Of a stretch of 64,000 nucleotides of DNA, positions 46,565 through 56,400 are shown piece after piece. Each line of letters begins with the position of its first letter. Positions within the stretch are counted from its first letter, which is position 1. The notes beneath the pieces were generated by a model. The model was not told the DNA's origin. It was given only the letters and a program-made list of their open reading frames with translations, and did no database searches. The position numbers and the translations under genes were made by a program. Location of the stretch: assembly GCF_009757775.1 (NCBI RefSeq), contig NZ_RHLK01000009.1:1-64000 (forward strand), given 5' to 3'. This DNA is from Paenibacillus lutrae. Its GTDB lineage: Bacteria; Bacillota; Bacilli; Paenibacillales; NBRC-103111.

Positions 46565-47125
46565 ATGTTTAATCGCAACAAAATGGGTGTTTGGATTGGG
46601 ATGGCCGCTGTATTGCTGTTGGTCAGCGCTGGATGCGCTAAGGAACAAACCGATGAGGAGAAGCTGGCGGAGGCAATTAAGAATTCGATTGCGAACTCTG
46701 TGAATAAGGCAGCAGATCCAGCCGCTAAAAAAGAAGAGCCTACCGTGGAGTCTAAGCTAAGCGAGATCAGCAATTTTATAACTTCGAGCATTTGGAACGA
46801 AGGATTCGTTAACATAGGCTGGTACAAAAATAGCGGTACTGGCAGCACTGGCGAGAAGATCGATATAGATTTCACCATTGACCGGCTTGGTAAAGCGATG
46901 GAGAAGAAAGCGGAATATAATACGTATATACAGGGTTTGGATGCGAAGTACGATAATGTGAAGCAAGTGTGGGCCAAACTCTCCAATGAAGCCGATATTC
47001 TGTATAAACAGTTAAAGGAAAATAAGCCCCAAGCGAACGACAAGAGTTACAAATTCGATACCGGATTATTCAAGCAGTATAGTGAAGCTTTTAAAGATGA
47101 TGTAGGAGCTCTAAAAACGAAATAA
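46565..47125 (+). CDS. Lipoprotein, unknown
   Basis: A 186-residue protein with lipoprotein signal MGVWIGMAAVLLLVSAGCAK (Cys24), followed by a Lys/Glu/Ala-rich helical region and a folded part (GFVNIGWYKNSGTGSTGEKI). The frame opens at 46538, but GAGGAGAG lies 7-8 bp before the ATG at 46565, which gives the proper signal peptide. No family was recognised. A terminator hairpin follows at 47163. Confidence 0.75.
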   Translation: MFNRNKMGVWIGMAAVLLLVSAGCAKEQTDEEKLAEAIKNSIANSVNKAADPAAKKEEPTVESKLSEISNFITSSIWNEGFVNIGWYKNSGTGSTGEKIDIDFTIDRLGKAMEKKAEYNTYIQGLDAKYDNVKQVWAKLSNEADILYKQLKENKPQANDKSYKFDTGLFKQYSEAFKDDVGALKTK

Positions 47126-47162
47126 TTAAACGACGAATGGAACAATATGGGCGTAAATAGTA

Positions 47163-47190
47163 GAGAGGGGCTTTTGCTCCTCTTTTTCTT
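47163..47190 (+). terminator. Terminator of the lipoprotein gene
   Basis: GAGAGGGGC pairs with GCTCCTCTTT-type sequence around TTTT and is followed by a T-rich tract, 38 nt after the stop. Confidence 0.75.
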
Positions 47191-47304
47191 TTCCTAAGTG
47201 CCAAACGAATATATAGAAGGAAGGAATTCCTCCATCATCTATTGAAACATTAAAAGAACTGGTTATTTGTGGCATGAATTTCTAAGCTAGTTAAGGAGGT
47301 TTCG

Positions 47305-47700
47305 ATGACAGAGAGTAAATATAGCCAGTTGTTTGAATTCATCCGTTACTTCGAGGACGAGAGTGTGCAATTCTGCAAATGGCAGCCAGGCAAAGAGCTT
47401 AAAGACGGGGTTTATTCGATGCCTTACTGTATTTACGACGAGAGATTACATACGTTTATTGGAGCGGTAAACGATAGTGGCATCATGCTGCCAAACTATT
47501 TAAGTGTGCTGGGCGGTACGATCGGAACGAGTCATGAAGCTCTTCGAATAATTGAGGGAACCCATGATCTGGAGATGCTGCAAGCGATACTGACTTATTA
47601 CGTGCGTCAAGAACGGTTTTGTGATGGAACATGGGCGCAAGCTGCTGAGAATAAGATATTTCTGAGTATTTTATTGAAGCTTAAGGAATTGCCCGTCTGA
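47305..47700 (+). CDS. Hypothetical protein (DUF6508-like)
   Basis: A 131-residue soluble protein (MTESKYSQLFEFIRYFEDES...). The pattern F..YFE....F..W........MP...Y with a C-terminal 'ILTYYVRQERFCDGTWAQAAENKIF' recalls DUF6508, whose function is unknown; the assignment is tentative. AAGGAGG lies 7 bp before the ATG. It is monocistronic. The 300 nt that follow hold no clear gene. Confidence 0.6.
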   Translation: MTESKYSQLFEFIRYFEDESVQFCKWQPGKELKDGVYSMPYCIYDERLHTFIGAVNDSGIMLPNYLSVLGGTIGTSHEALRIIEGTHDLEMLQAILTYYVRQERFCDGTWAQAAENKIFLSILLKLKELPV

Positions 47701-48002
47701 TGATTTTCATTCTCAGCATTCTATTCCGGTGGATTGGAAATCTAATTATCACCATGTAAATCGTCGTTAAAAAAGGAGTATACAGGCGGCGGAAGGGATG
47801 ATCAGGCAAGCGGCCCTGTGATCAGGCAAAGGCGTTGTGGATTTGGAGATCTATGGCATACTCAAGCTCGATTACGAAAAAGTGTGATTCGGTTGGAGGA
47901 GTTTTTATATGGCTGAAAAATGGACAGCTGCATCCAGTCAAGGGAGGGCGCGTATCACTTGTACCACCTTGGCCTTGGAAGAAAAGGGAGAATATTGGAG
48001 AT

Positions 48003-48049
48003 AAACAAACAGCGTGCGCCGATTAGTATCGACACACGCTGTTTGTTTA
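48003..48049 (-). terminator. Terminator of the tail-collar operon
   Basis: aaacaaacagcgtg pairs with cacgctgtttgttt around a 17-base loop, 9 nt beyond the stop of the last collar gene. It is symmetric and may act on both strands. Confidence 0.8.
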
Positions 48050-48057
48050 AGTATATA

Positions 48058-48594
48058 TTATCCGCGCGAAGGAAACTCGCCTTGCAAGCAGATGATAAAA
48101 GTCTGCGCGATAAAAGGCTGCATGTTGTTGTGCGGCTGTGAACCGCCCGAAACATTCAGGGCAACCGGCGACATCGGGACGTTCGGAGTCGGATCGTACA
48201 GATTGGGATTGGGCGAGAATTCGTCAGGAGGCTCGCCTTGCGCCCAGAAGTTCTGGGTCGGATCTCCGACCGCTCCCGCACTATTAATCGCCTGCGGGAT
48301 ATGTGTATGCGATGGTATCTCTGTAGTAAGAAGCGTTACCGTCGGGCTTCCTGCTTTCTGGCCCATGTTGCGCGGTGTCAGTCCCTGACCGCTGCCCTGG
48401 TGCATAGGAGCCGCGCCTATCAGATTCGGAAGCGCAAAGGTAGTTTTGCCGTCTCCGCCATACTGAACGCCAAGGATAGAGAACAGGGCTGTATTTTGAG
48501 TAATGGACATTAACTGGCCATTGCAGAGGGCCCAGCCTTTGGGTGCAAAATTACCTGCAAATATACGGATTTCACCAATATAAGCGTCTGCCAT
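48058..48594 (-). CDS. Phage tail-collar domain protein (MdpB-like) 3
   Basis: A 178-residue protein with the collar-domain pattern of the 'microcystin-dependent protein' group: YIGEIRIFAGNFAPKGWALC at the start, 'ALFSILGVQYGGDGKTTFALPNL', 'EIPSHTH' and the end 'GGSQPHNNMQPFIAQTFIIC'. Such proteins resemble phage short-tail fibre collars but occur as stand-alone genes. AAAAGGAGGG precedes the ATG. It is last of three related genes in one operon. Confidence 0.88.
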   Translation of the reverse strand: MADAYIGEIRIFAGNFAPKGWALCNGQLMSITQNTALFSILGVQYGGDGKTTFALPNLIGAAPMHQGSGQGLTPRNMGQKAGSPTVTLLTTEIPSHTHIPQAINSAGAVGDPTQNFWAQGEPPDEFSPNPNLYDPTPNVPMSPVALNVSGGSQPHNNMQPFIAQTFIICLQGEFPSRG

Positions 48595-48611
48595 TGAGTA
48601 ACCCTCCTTTT

Positions 48612-49112
48612 CTAGTTACGGCTAGGGAAAATGCCTTGAATTGCTATAGCAAAGTTTAGAGACAAATACGGCTGCATGTTGTTATGGGGCTGGCTGCCGC
48701 CTGCCTGACCGATGGCGCCGCTATTCATCTGAATCATCGTAGCTGCAGGATCGTACACAGATCCGTTGGCCGCCGCCCATACATTATTCAGCGGAGAAGG
48801 ATCGCTAGCCGGGGTGGAGGAAGCCTGCACCTGATGCGTATGCTGAGGAATTTCCGACACGGTCAAAGTATGTGCGGCTTCACCTGCCACAGTTCCGAGC
48901 GGGATATCGCTGGAAACATGAATCGGGACGCGGCCGCGGTAATCCGGCAGTGCAAAGGTGCTTACCCCGTTCCCGCCATATACGTTGCCCAGCAGGGAGT
49001 AGAGGGCCTGATTTCCGTTGATTTGGAGAATTTGGCCTTCGCAATACATCCAGCCTCTTGGAGCATAGCCATTAGCGAACAATCGTACTTCGCCCACAAA
49101 CGGTTCTGACAT
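48612..49112 (-). CDS. Phage tail-collar domain protein (MdpB-like) 2
   Basis: A 166-residue paralog of its neighbours: 'FVGEVRLFANGYAPRGWMYC', 'ALYSLLGNVYGGNGVSTFALPDYRGRVPIH', 'EIPQHTH' and 'GGSQPHNNMQPYLSLNFAIA'. AAAGGAGG lies before the ATG. Identity among the three is moderate, so the triplication is old. Confidence 0.88.
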   Translation of the reverse strand: MSEPFVGEVRLFANGYAPRGWMYCEGQILQINGNQALYSLLGNVYGGNGVSTFALPDYRGRVPIHVSSDIPLGTVAGEAAHTLTVSEIPQHTHQVQASSTPASDPSPLNNVWAAANGSVYDPAATMIQMNSGAIGQAGGSQPHNNMQPYLSLNFAIAIQGIFPSRN

Positions 49113-49153
49113 GGTAAAACCTCCTTTAATTCATTAAGAGTTAGAATCACTTG

Positions 49154-49663
49154 TTAAGGCTGAGACGGGAAAACCCCTTCTAATGCAATGATGAAAGAAA
49201 TGGTCAACGAGGGCATCACATTATCGTGAGGCTGATTGCCTCCTACGGATGACAATGCCTGATTGTTCATATTAACGGGAGTGATGCCGGGGCCGCCGCT
49301 GGCAAAATGCCGGGAAGAGCTTGTGCTCCATACGTTGTTCTGGGGAGTACTGTCTGTCGCAAGCGTACTGTTCGCATTGGCAATATGGGTATGGGAAGCC
49401 AATTGATTGGAAGTCAGGGTGACCGTTTCGGTTCCGCCTTTATTGCCCCAAGGATAAGTTGGATTCTTGTGAATGGGAACTCTTCCCTGAAGATCCGGCA
49501 GGGCGAATGTGGTTTGGCCATCACCGCCATACGTAGTGCCCAGCAGGACATATAAGGCTTCATACTCGGCAATAGAGAGTACTTGGCCGTTGCATAATGC
49601 CCAGCCTCGGGGAGCGAAATTGCCCGCAAACATGCGGATTTCACCCAAATAACAATCGCTCAT
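49154..49663 (-). CDS. Phage tail-collar domain protein (MdpB-like) 1
   Basis: A 169-residue paralog: 'YLGEIRMFAGNFAPRGWALC', 'ALYVLLGTTYGGDGQTTFALPDLQGRVPIH', 'QLASHTH' and 'GGNQPHDNVMPSLTISFIIA'. GAGGTGACTCACC precedes the ATG. It starts 18 bp after the GNAT gene. The three collar genes and the GNAT gene form one minus-strand operon with no other phage genes nearby. Confidence 0.88.
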   Translation of the reverse strand: MSDCYLGEIRMFAGNFAPRGWALCNGQVLSIAEYEALYVLLGTTYGGDGQTTFALPDLQGRVPIHKNPTYPWGNKGGTETVTLTSNQLASHTHIANANSTLATDSTPQNNVWSTSSSRHFASGGPGITPVNMNNQALSSVGGNQPHDNVMPSLTISFIIALEGVFPSQP

Positions 49664-49681
49664 GGTGAGTCACCTCTTCAT

Positions 49682-50164
49682 TTAAATGTTTGTAGGGGGT
49701 AGTACGGGACTCCATTCCATACGTAAATGAAGTCCGGAAACGCCGGTATTGCCAAAGCCCAGTCTCTGATAGAGCCGCAATGCGGGACTGTCCGGAAGAA
49801 CGTGAAGCACAAGCTTCAGGGAAGCGGTTACAGCTTCCTCCTGAAGTTCACGGATCAGCAAACTGCCTATCCCTTGGTTCTGATGAATGGGCAGCAGAGC
49901 AATATCGACCAGCAACAGCGAGTCGTTCGTGCGGGCAGTTAGTATTCTTCCGGCCGGAGAATCGTTTAGGTGGATGATAAGTTCCTCTGCGTCAGGATAC
50001 TGAGCGGTATAACTGTTTTTTTGAGCCATCCATTGCATATGCAAGAACGGGCGCCTCATCTGCTCATCCCATCCCCAAGCTTGCAGCTCCGCTTCGCGGG
50101 TGCTTGCATACAGTTGGAACAGAAAGGGAGCATCGGCAGGGCATGCCGGTAATTTACGTATCAT
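49682..50164 (-). CDS. GNAT-family N-acetyltransferase
   Basis: A 160-residue acetyltransferase with the CoA-binding motif 'VDIALLPIHQNQGIGSLLIRELQEEA' and 'LYQRLGFGNTG'. The frame extends to 50245, but GGGAGG lies just before the ATG at 50164 (MIRKLPACPADAPF). It is first in the operon with three collar proteins, so it may acetylate one of them or a surface compound; this is inference from position. Confidence 0.88.
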   Translation of the reverse strand: MIRKLPACPADAPFLFQLYASTREAELQAWGWDEQMRRPFLHMQWMAQKNSYTAQYPDAEELIIHLNDSPAGRILTARTNDSLLLVDIALLPIHQNQGIGSLLIRELQEEAVTASLKLVLHVLPDSPALRLYQRLGFGNTGVSGLHLRMEWSPVLPPTNI

Positions 50165-50476
50165 GTTCCCTCCCCGATAGGCCGCTGGGCCTAGAATAGT
50201 TCGATTATAACGCACCGATTGTAAAATTACACCATCCGTTTTCAAAAAGTGACATGTTATATTAAAATTCTACAAAACCCATTTACCAGGAAATGGAGAT
50301 GTTTTATTATGGATATTAGTGAAAGCAATTCTGGCCTATTAACTATATCGGTACAAGGAGGACATTAGTAAATAGCTGGGAAATAGTAGTCTTATAGATC
50401 CTGCCAAGAGGTAAGGGAGTAAGGCGCGGATATTACCTGGGTAACACAGAGCAATGATAGGAGAGAGGATTTGATT
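50165..50476. other. Leader/intergenic region of the SLH protein gene
   Basis: No established gene. A 19-codon frame at 50309-50368 (MDISESNSGLLTISVQGGH, GGAGATG upstream) could be a leader peptide, but nothing confirms it. Confidence 0.3.
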
Positions 50477-53400
50477 ATGAACGTGTATAAGTATTTGAAA
50501 GTATGGATGGCTGCAATACTGGTTCTGACCTCATCAGGTATAAGTCCCTTCCTTGCAAAGGCGCAAGTCGCCAGCTGGCAGACTATAGCAGATCCTAAAA
50601 TTACTAGCAGCATCTCGACAGTGGGCTACGCAAACGGGTACTGGCTGATTTTCAATACTGCCGGCAGTTATTCCTATTCTACTGACGCGATTAATTGGAC
50701 CCTGGGGCAGAATAATATAGACGTGAATGGTAGAAGATGTAACGGTAAAAAAGCAATAGATACGGGATCTGAGTTATTAATTAGTTGTGACAATGGAGAT
50801 ATATTAGCCGTGCCGGACGGTAAAAGTCCTGCCGACATAGGAAATTGGGAGGCAAGAAGATCTCTCAGCGATAGTGTCAATCACAATCTGACCGCGATTG
50901 CTACGGATGGTGCGGGTACGACCGTAGTAACGGGTCAAGCCGGTTCGATTCTGGTGTCAAAAAACGGGACTACCTGGGCAGACAATCGACAGAGCGGAAT
51001 AAATCCATATGGTGTTGCTTTTGGAGAAGGTAAATTCATTGTCACCGGCGACAATTCTGCTAGCAAAAGCGTGCTCTACTCCTCAACGGACGGGGTAACG
51101 TGGACTGTGGTGGGCGGCGCAAGCCCCGCGCAGCGCCTAAGAGGAATCGCTTACGGCAACGATAAGTTTGTTGCTGTCGGATACAGCGGGTATATTTACG
51201 TTTCCGAGGATGGCGTGACCTGGAAGAAAGAAAATCCCCCTTCAGATGTATCAGCAATCACATATACAAATTTAACATTTGGAGCAGGCAAATTTTACGC
51301 CACGGGAACGAAGGAAACATTGATTTCCTCAGTGGATGGTGTAAATTGGGAAACTGAAATGTACACCAGCACCGGCACCAAAAATTATACTTCGGTTGCG
51401 GTGACAGAGGGGCGTGCGATTGTGGCCGCTTCAGACCTGCTTAAAACAGCCGTCGTGACTACACCGGCATCAAATGTCACTACTTTTGCAACTACAGGCA
51501 AGACGACGACAACAGCGAGCTTCAGCTGGACCGCAGCAAGCGGAGCGACAGCGATTAAGGTTGAGCAATCGCCTAAAGGTCAGAACAGCTGGACCACGGC
51601 GCAAACGGGAGCGATCGGTGTCTCGGCTGCAAGCGCAACCGTGTCGGGTTTAACCCCAACGACCGAGTATGATTTCCGTCTCGTTGTAACAGGCGGCACG
51701 AATGCAGGCAACTCAAACGTAGTATCGGTGCAAACCGATACACCAATCGTACCAGTTGCGGATTTCGCAACTACAGGCAAGACGACGACAACGGCAAGCT
51801 TCAGCTGGACCGCAGCAAGCGGAGCGACAGCGGTCATCATCGAGCAGTCGCCAAAAGGCCAGAACACTTGGACCACGGCACAAACGGGAGCAATCAGCGT
51901 CTCGGCTGTAAGTGCAACGGTCACGGGTTTAACCCCAACGACCGAGTATGACTTCCGCCTGGTAGTAACAGGTGGCACGAACGCAGGCAACTCGAACGTG
52001 GTATCGGTGCAAACCGATACGCCAATCGTGCCCGTTGCGGATTTCGCAACTACAGGCAAGACAACGACCACAGCGAGCTTCAGTTGGACCGCAGCAAGCG
52101 GAGCGACAGCGATTAAGGTTGAGCAATCGCCTAAAGGTCAGAACAGCTGGACCACGGCACAAACGGGAGCGATCAGCGTCACCGCTGCAAGCGCGACGGT
52201 CACAGGGTTGACCCCAACGACTGAATACGATTTCCGTCTCGTTGTAACAGGCGGCACGAATGCAGGCAACTCAAACGTAGTATCGGTGCAAACCGATACA
52301 CCAATCGTACCAGTTGCGGATTTCGCAACTACAGGCAAGACGACGACCACAGCGAGCTTCAGCTGGACAGCAGCAAGCGGAGCGACAGCGATTAAGGTTG
52401 AGCAATCGCCAAAGGGCCAGAATACTTGGACCACAGCGCAAACGGGAGCGATCGGCGTCTCGGCTGCAAGTGCAACAGTCACGGGTTTAACCCCAACGAC
52501 CGAGTATGACTTCCGCCTGGTCGTAACCGGCGGTACGAACGCGGGCAACTCGAACGTAGTATCGTTGCAAACCGATACACCAATCGTGCCAGTTGCGGAT
52601 TTCGCAACTACAGGCAAGACGACGACCACAGTGAGCTTCAGCTGGACGGCAGCAAGTGGAGCGACAGCGATTAAGATCGAACAATCGCCGAAGGGCCAGA
52701 ATACTTGGACTACGGCGCAAACGGGAGCAATCAGCGTCTCGGCTGCAAGCGCCACCGTGTCGGGTTTAACTCCAACGACCGAGTATGACTTCCGCCTGGT
52801 CGTAACAGGCGGTACGAACGCAGGCAACTCGAACGTAGTATCGGTGCAAACCGAAACACTAATCGTACCAGTTGCGGATTTCGCAACTACAGGCAAGACG
52901 ACGACAACAGCGAGCTTCAGCTGGACCGCAGCAAGCGGAGCGACAGCGATCATCATTGAGCAGTCGCCAAAGGGCCAGAATACTTGGACCACGGCACAAA
53001 CGGGAGCGATCAGCGTCTCCGCTGCAAGCGCAACGGTCACGGGTTTAACTCCAACGACTGAATACGATTTCCGCCTGGTAGTAACAGGTGGCACGAACGC
53101 AGGCAACTCAAACGTAGTATCGGTGCAAACCGATACACCAATCGTACCAGTTGCGGATTTCGCAACTACAGGCAAGACGACGACTACAGCAAGCTTCAGT
53201 TGGACCGCAGCAAGCGGAGCGACAGCGATTAAGGTTGAGCAATCGCCTAAAGGTCAGAACAGCTGGACCACGGCGCAAACGGGAGCGATCGGGGTTTCCG
53301 CTGTAAGTGCAACGGTCACGGGTTTAACCCCAACGACCGAGTATGACTTCCGCCTGGTAGTAACAGGTGGCACGAACGCAGGCAACTCGAACGTGGTATC

Positions 53401-56400
53401 GGTGCAAACCGAAACGCCAATCGTACCAGTTGCGGATTTCGCAACTACAGGCAAGACGACGACCACAGCGAGCTTTAGCTGGACCGCAGCAAGCGGAGCG
53501 ACATCGGTCATCATCGAGCAGTCGCCGAAGGGCCAGAATACTTGGACCACAGCGCAAACGGGAGCGATCGGCGTCTCGGCTGCAAGCGCAACGGTGACGG
53601 GTTTAACTCCAACGACTGAATACGATTTCCGGCTGGTAGTAACAGGTGGCACGAACGCAGGCAACTCAAACGTAGTATCGGTGCAAACCGATACACCAAT
53701 CGTACCAGTTGCGGATTTCGCAACTACAGGCAAGACGACGACTACAGCAAGCTTCAGTTGGACCGCAGCAAGTGGAGCGACAGCGATTAAGATCGAGCAG
53801 TCGCCGAAGGGCCAGAACACTTGGACCACAGCGCAAACGGGAGCGATCAGCATCTCCGCTGCAAGCGCGACGGTCACAGGGTTGACCCCAACGACTGAAT
53901 ACGATTTCCGCCTGGTAGTAACAGGCGGCACGAACGCAGGCAACTCGAACTTGGTATCGGTGCAAACCGATACACCAATCGTACCAGTTGCGGATTTCGC
54001 AACTACAGGCAAGACGACGACAACAGCGAGCTTCAGCTGGACCGCAGCAAGCGGAGCGACAGCGATCATCATTGAGCAGTCGCCGAAGGGCCAGAACACT
54101 TGGACCCCAGCGCAAACGGGAGCGATCAGCATCTCCGCTGCAAGTGCAACGGTCACAGGCTTGTCCCCAACGACTGAGTACGATTTCCGTCTCGTTGTAA
54201 CAGGTGGCACGAACGCAGGCAACTCAAACGTAGTATCGGTGCAAACCGATACACCAATCGTACCAGTTGCGGATTTCGCAACTACAGGCAAGACGACGAC
54301 AACAGCGAGCTTCAGCTGGACCGCAGCAAGCGGAGCGACAGCGATCAAGATCGAGCAGTCGCCAAAAGGCCAGAATACTTGGACCACGGCACAAACGGGA
54401 GCGATCGGCGTCTCCGCTGCAAGCGCGACGGTCACAGGGTTGACCCCAACGACTGAATACGATTTCCGTCTCGTTGTAACAGGCGGCACGAACGCTGGCA
54501 ATTCAAACGTGGTATCGGTGCAAACCGAAACACCAATCGTGCCAGTTGCGGATTTCGCAACTACAGGCAAGACGACGACAACAGTGAGCTTCAGCTGGAC
54601 GGCAGCAAGCGGAGCGACAGCGATTAAGATCGAACAATCGCCGAAGGGCCAGAATACTTGGACTACGGCGCAAACAGGAGCGATCGGTGTCTCGGCTGCA
54701 AGTGCAACGGTCACGGGTTTAACTCCAACGACCGAGTATGACTTCCGCCTGGTAGTGACTGGCGGCACGAATGCAGGCAACTCGAACGTAGTATCGGTGC
54801 AAACCGAAACGCCAATCGTACCAGTTGCGGATTTCGCAACTACAGGCAAGACGACGACAACAGCGAGCTTCAGCTGGACCTCAGCAAACGGAGCGACAGC
54901 GATCATCATCGAGCAGTCGCCAAAAGGCCAGAATACTTGGACCCCAGCGCAAACGGGAGCGATCAGCGTCTCGGCTGCAAGTGCAACGGTCACGGGCTTG
55001 AACCCATCAACGGAGTATGATTTCCGTCTCGTCGTAACCGGCGGCACGAACGCAGGTACGTCCAATGAGGTATCGGTGACGACACCTGCAGCTTTGACGT
55101 ATTCCCTCTATCCGATCGGTGATCAGACACTGAACGCTCTTGTCATCGGGTATGCACCAGGTACTCAGGAGATCAGGAATATCGGGCTATCCCGTACGGG
55201 AACGGGCAAACTGAGTAATCTGAATGTTTCTCTCAGCGGTACGAATGCCGGTGATTTTGAAATCACTCAACCGGCCCTGACAGAATTAAATGAATTCAAT
55301 TTGCAGACTGATTTTACTATAAAAGCTAAAGACGGACTTGCAGCCGGAACTTATACGACACAGGTCACCATATCGGCCACGAACATGACGGACGTGACTT
55401 TAACCGTCACACAAGTGGTGAATCTTCCTAATGTTCCTGCCAATCCGCAGAATCTTACAGCAGCGGGCGGGGACCGTCAGGTCGAACTGAACTGGAGCAC
55501 AGTAACCGGAGCTACCTATTACGATGTTTACAGAGGAACTGCTTCCGGGGTTTATGACAGTACGCCAATCGCAACCGTGACGGGCGCCACTTATCTTGCC
55601 AAAGATTTGACCAATGGGACAACCTACTACTTTATAGTGAAGGCAGGGAATCCGGGCGGCGGCAGCGCAGCTTCTAATGAAGGAAGCGCAACCCCGGGCG
55701 CCGTTCCACTGGCTCCAACGAATGTGACTGCCGTAGCCGGCAACGGTGAAGCGACAATAACATTCACGGCTCCGGTAAATAATGGGGGGCTGCCGATCAC
55801 TCAATATGAAGTAACGGTATCGCCTGGGAATACAATCGTAACGAATGCATCCAGTCCGGTCACGATAACGGGACTGACTAACGGCACGAGTTACACGTTT
55901 ACGGTAAAAGCAATAAATGCAGCAGGAAAAAGTGAAGCTTCTGCCGCTTCCAATGCGGTGATCCCTGCCGCTCCTTCTGGTGGAGGGGACAATGGCGGGG
56001 GTAACGGAGGAAACACCGGCAGCCCATCTCCCAACCCGGATCCGCAGCCACAGCCGCAGCCTAGCGTTGTAGATGTGATCATTAACGGTAAACCGGTAAA
56101 CGCAGGAACACTCCTTACAACCAGCCGCAACGGTCAGAAGGTCGTGACCGTCAGCGTGAACGAAGAGCTCCTGAAACGTTATCTTGAAGCTGAAGGTAAA
56201 GGTGCGGTCGTGGTTGTTCCCGTTACCGCTGAATCTGATGTTTATGTGGCTGAATTGAACGGTCGGATGGTTAAGGGCATGGAAGCAGGGCAGGCTGTCA
56301 TTGAAATCCGCACAGATTCTGCCTCCTATACTCTGCCTTCGCAGCAGATCGACATCGAAGCGATTTCCCGGCAGTTTGGACAAAACATCCAGCTTCAAGA

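Noticed and set aside
53254-55065. A 603-codon open frame antisense to the fibronectin-III repeats, and a similar one at 52138-53175
   Set aside because: They exist only because the 279-bp unit happens to lack stops in that antisense frame, so repetition extends it. There is no ribosome site, and the sense protein has a signal peptide and SLH domains.
51481-55085. CRISPR array
   Set aside because: The units are 279 bp, coding and contiguous without unique spacers, and no cas gene is present.
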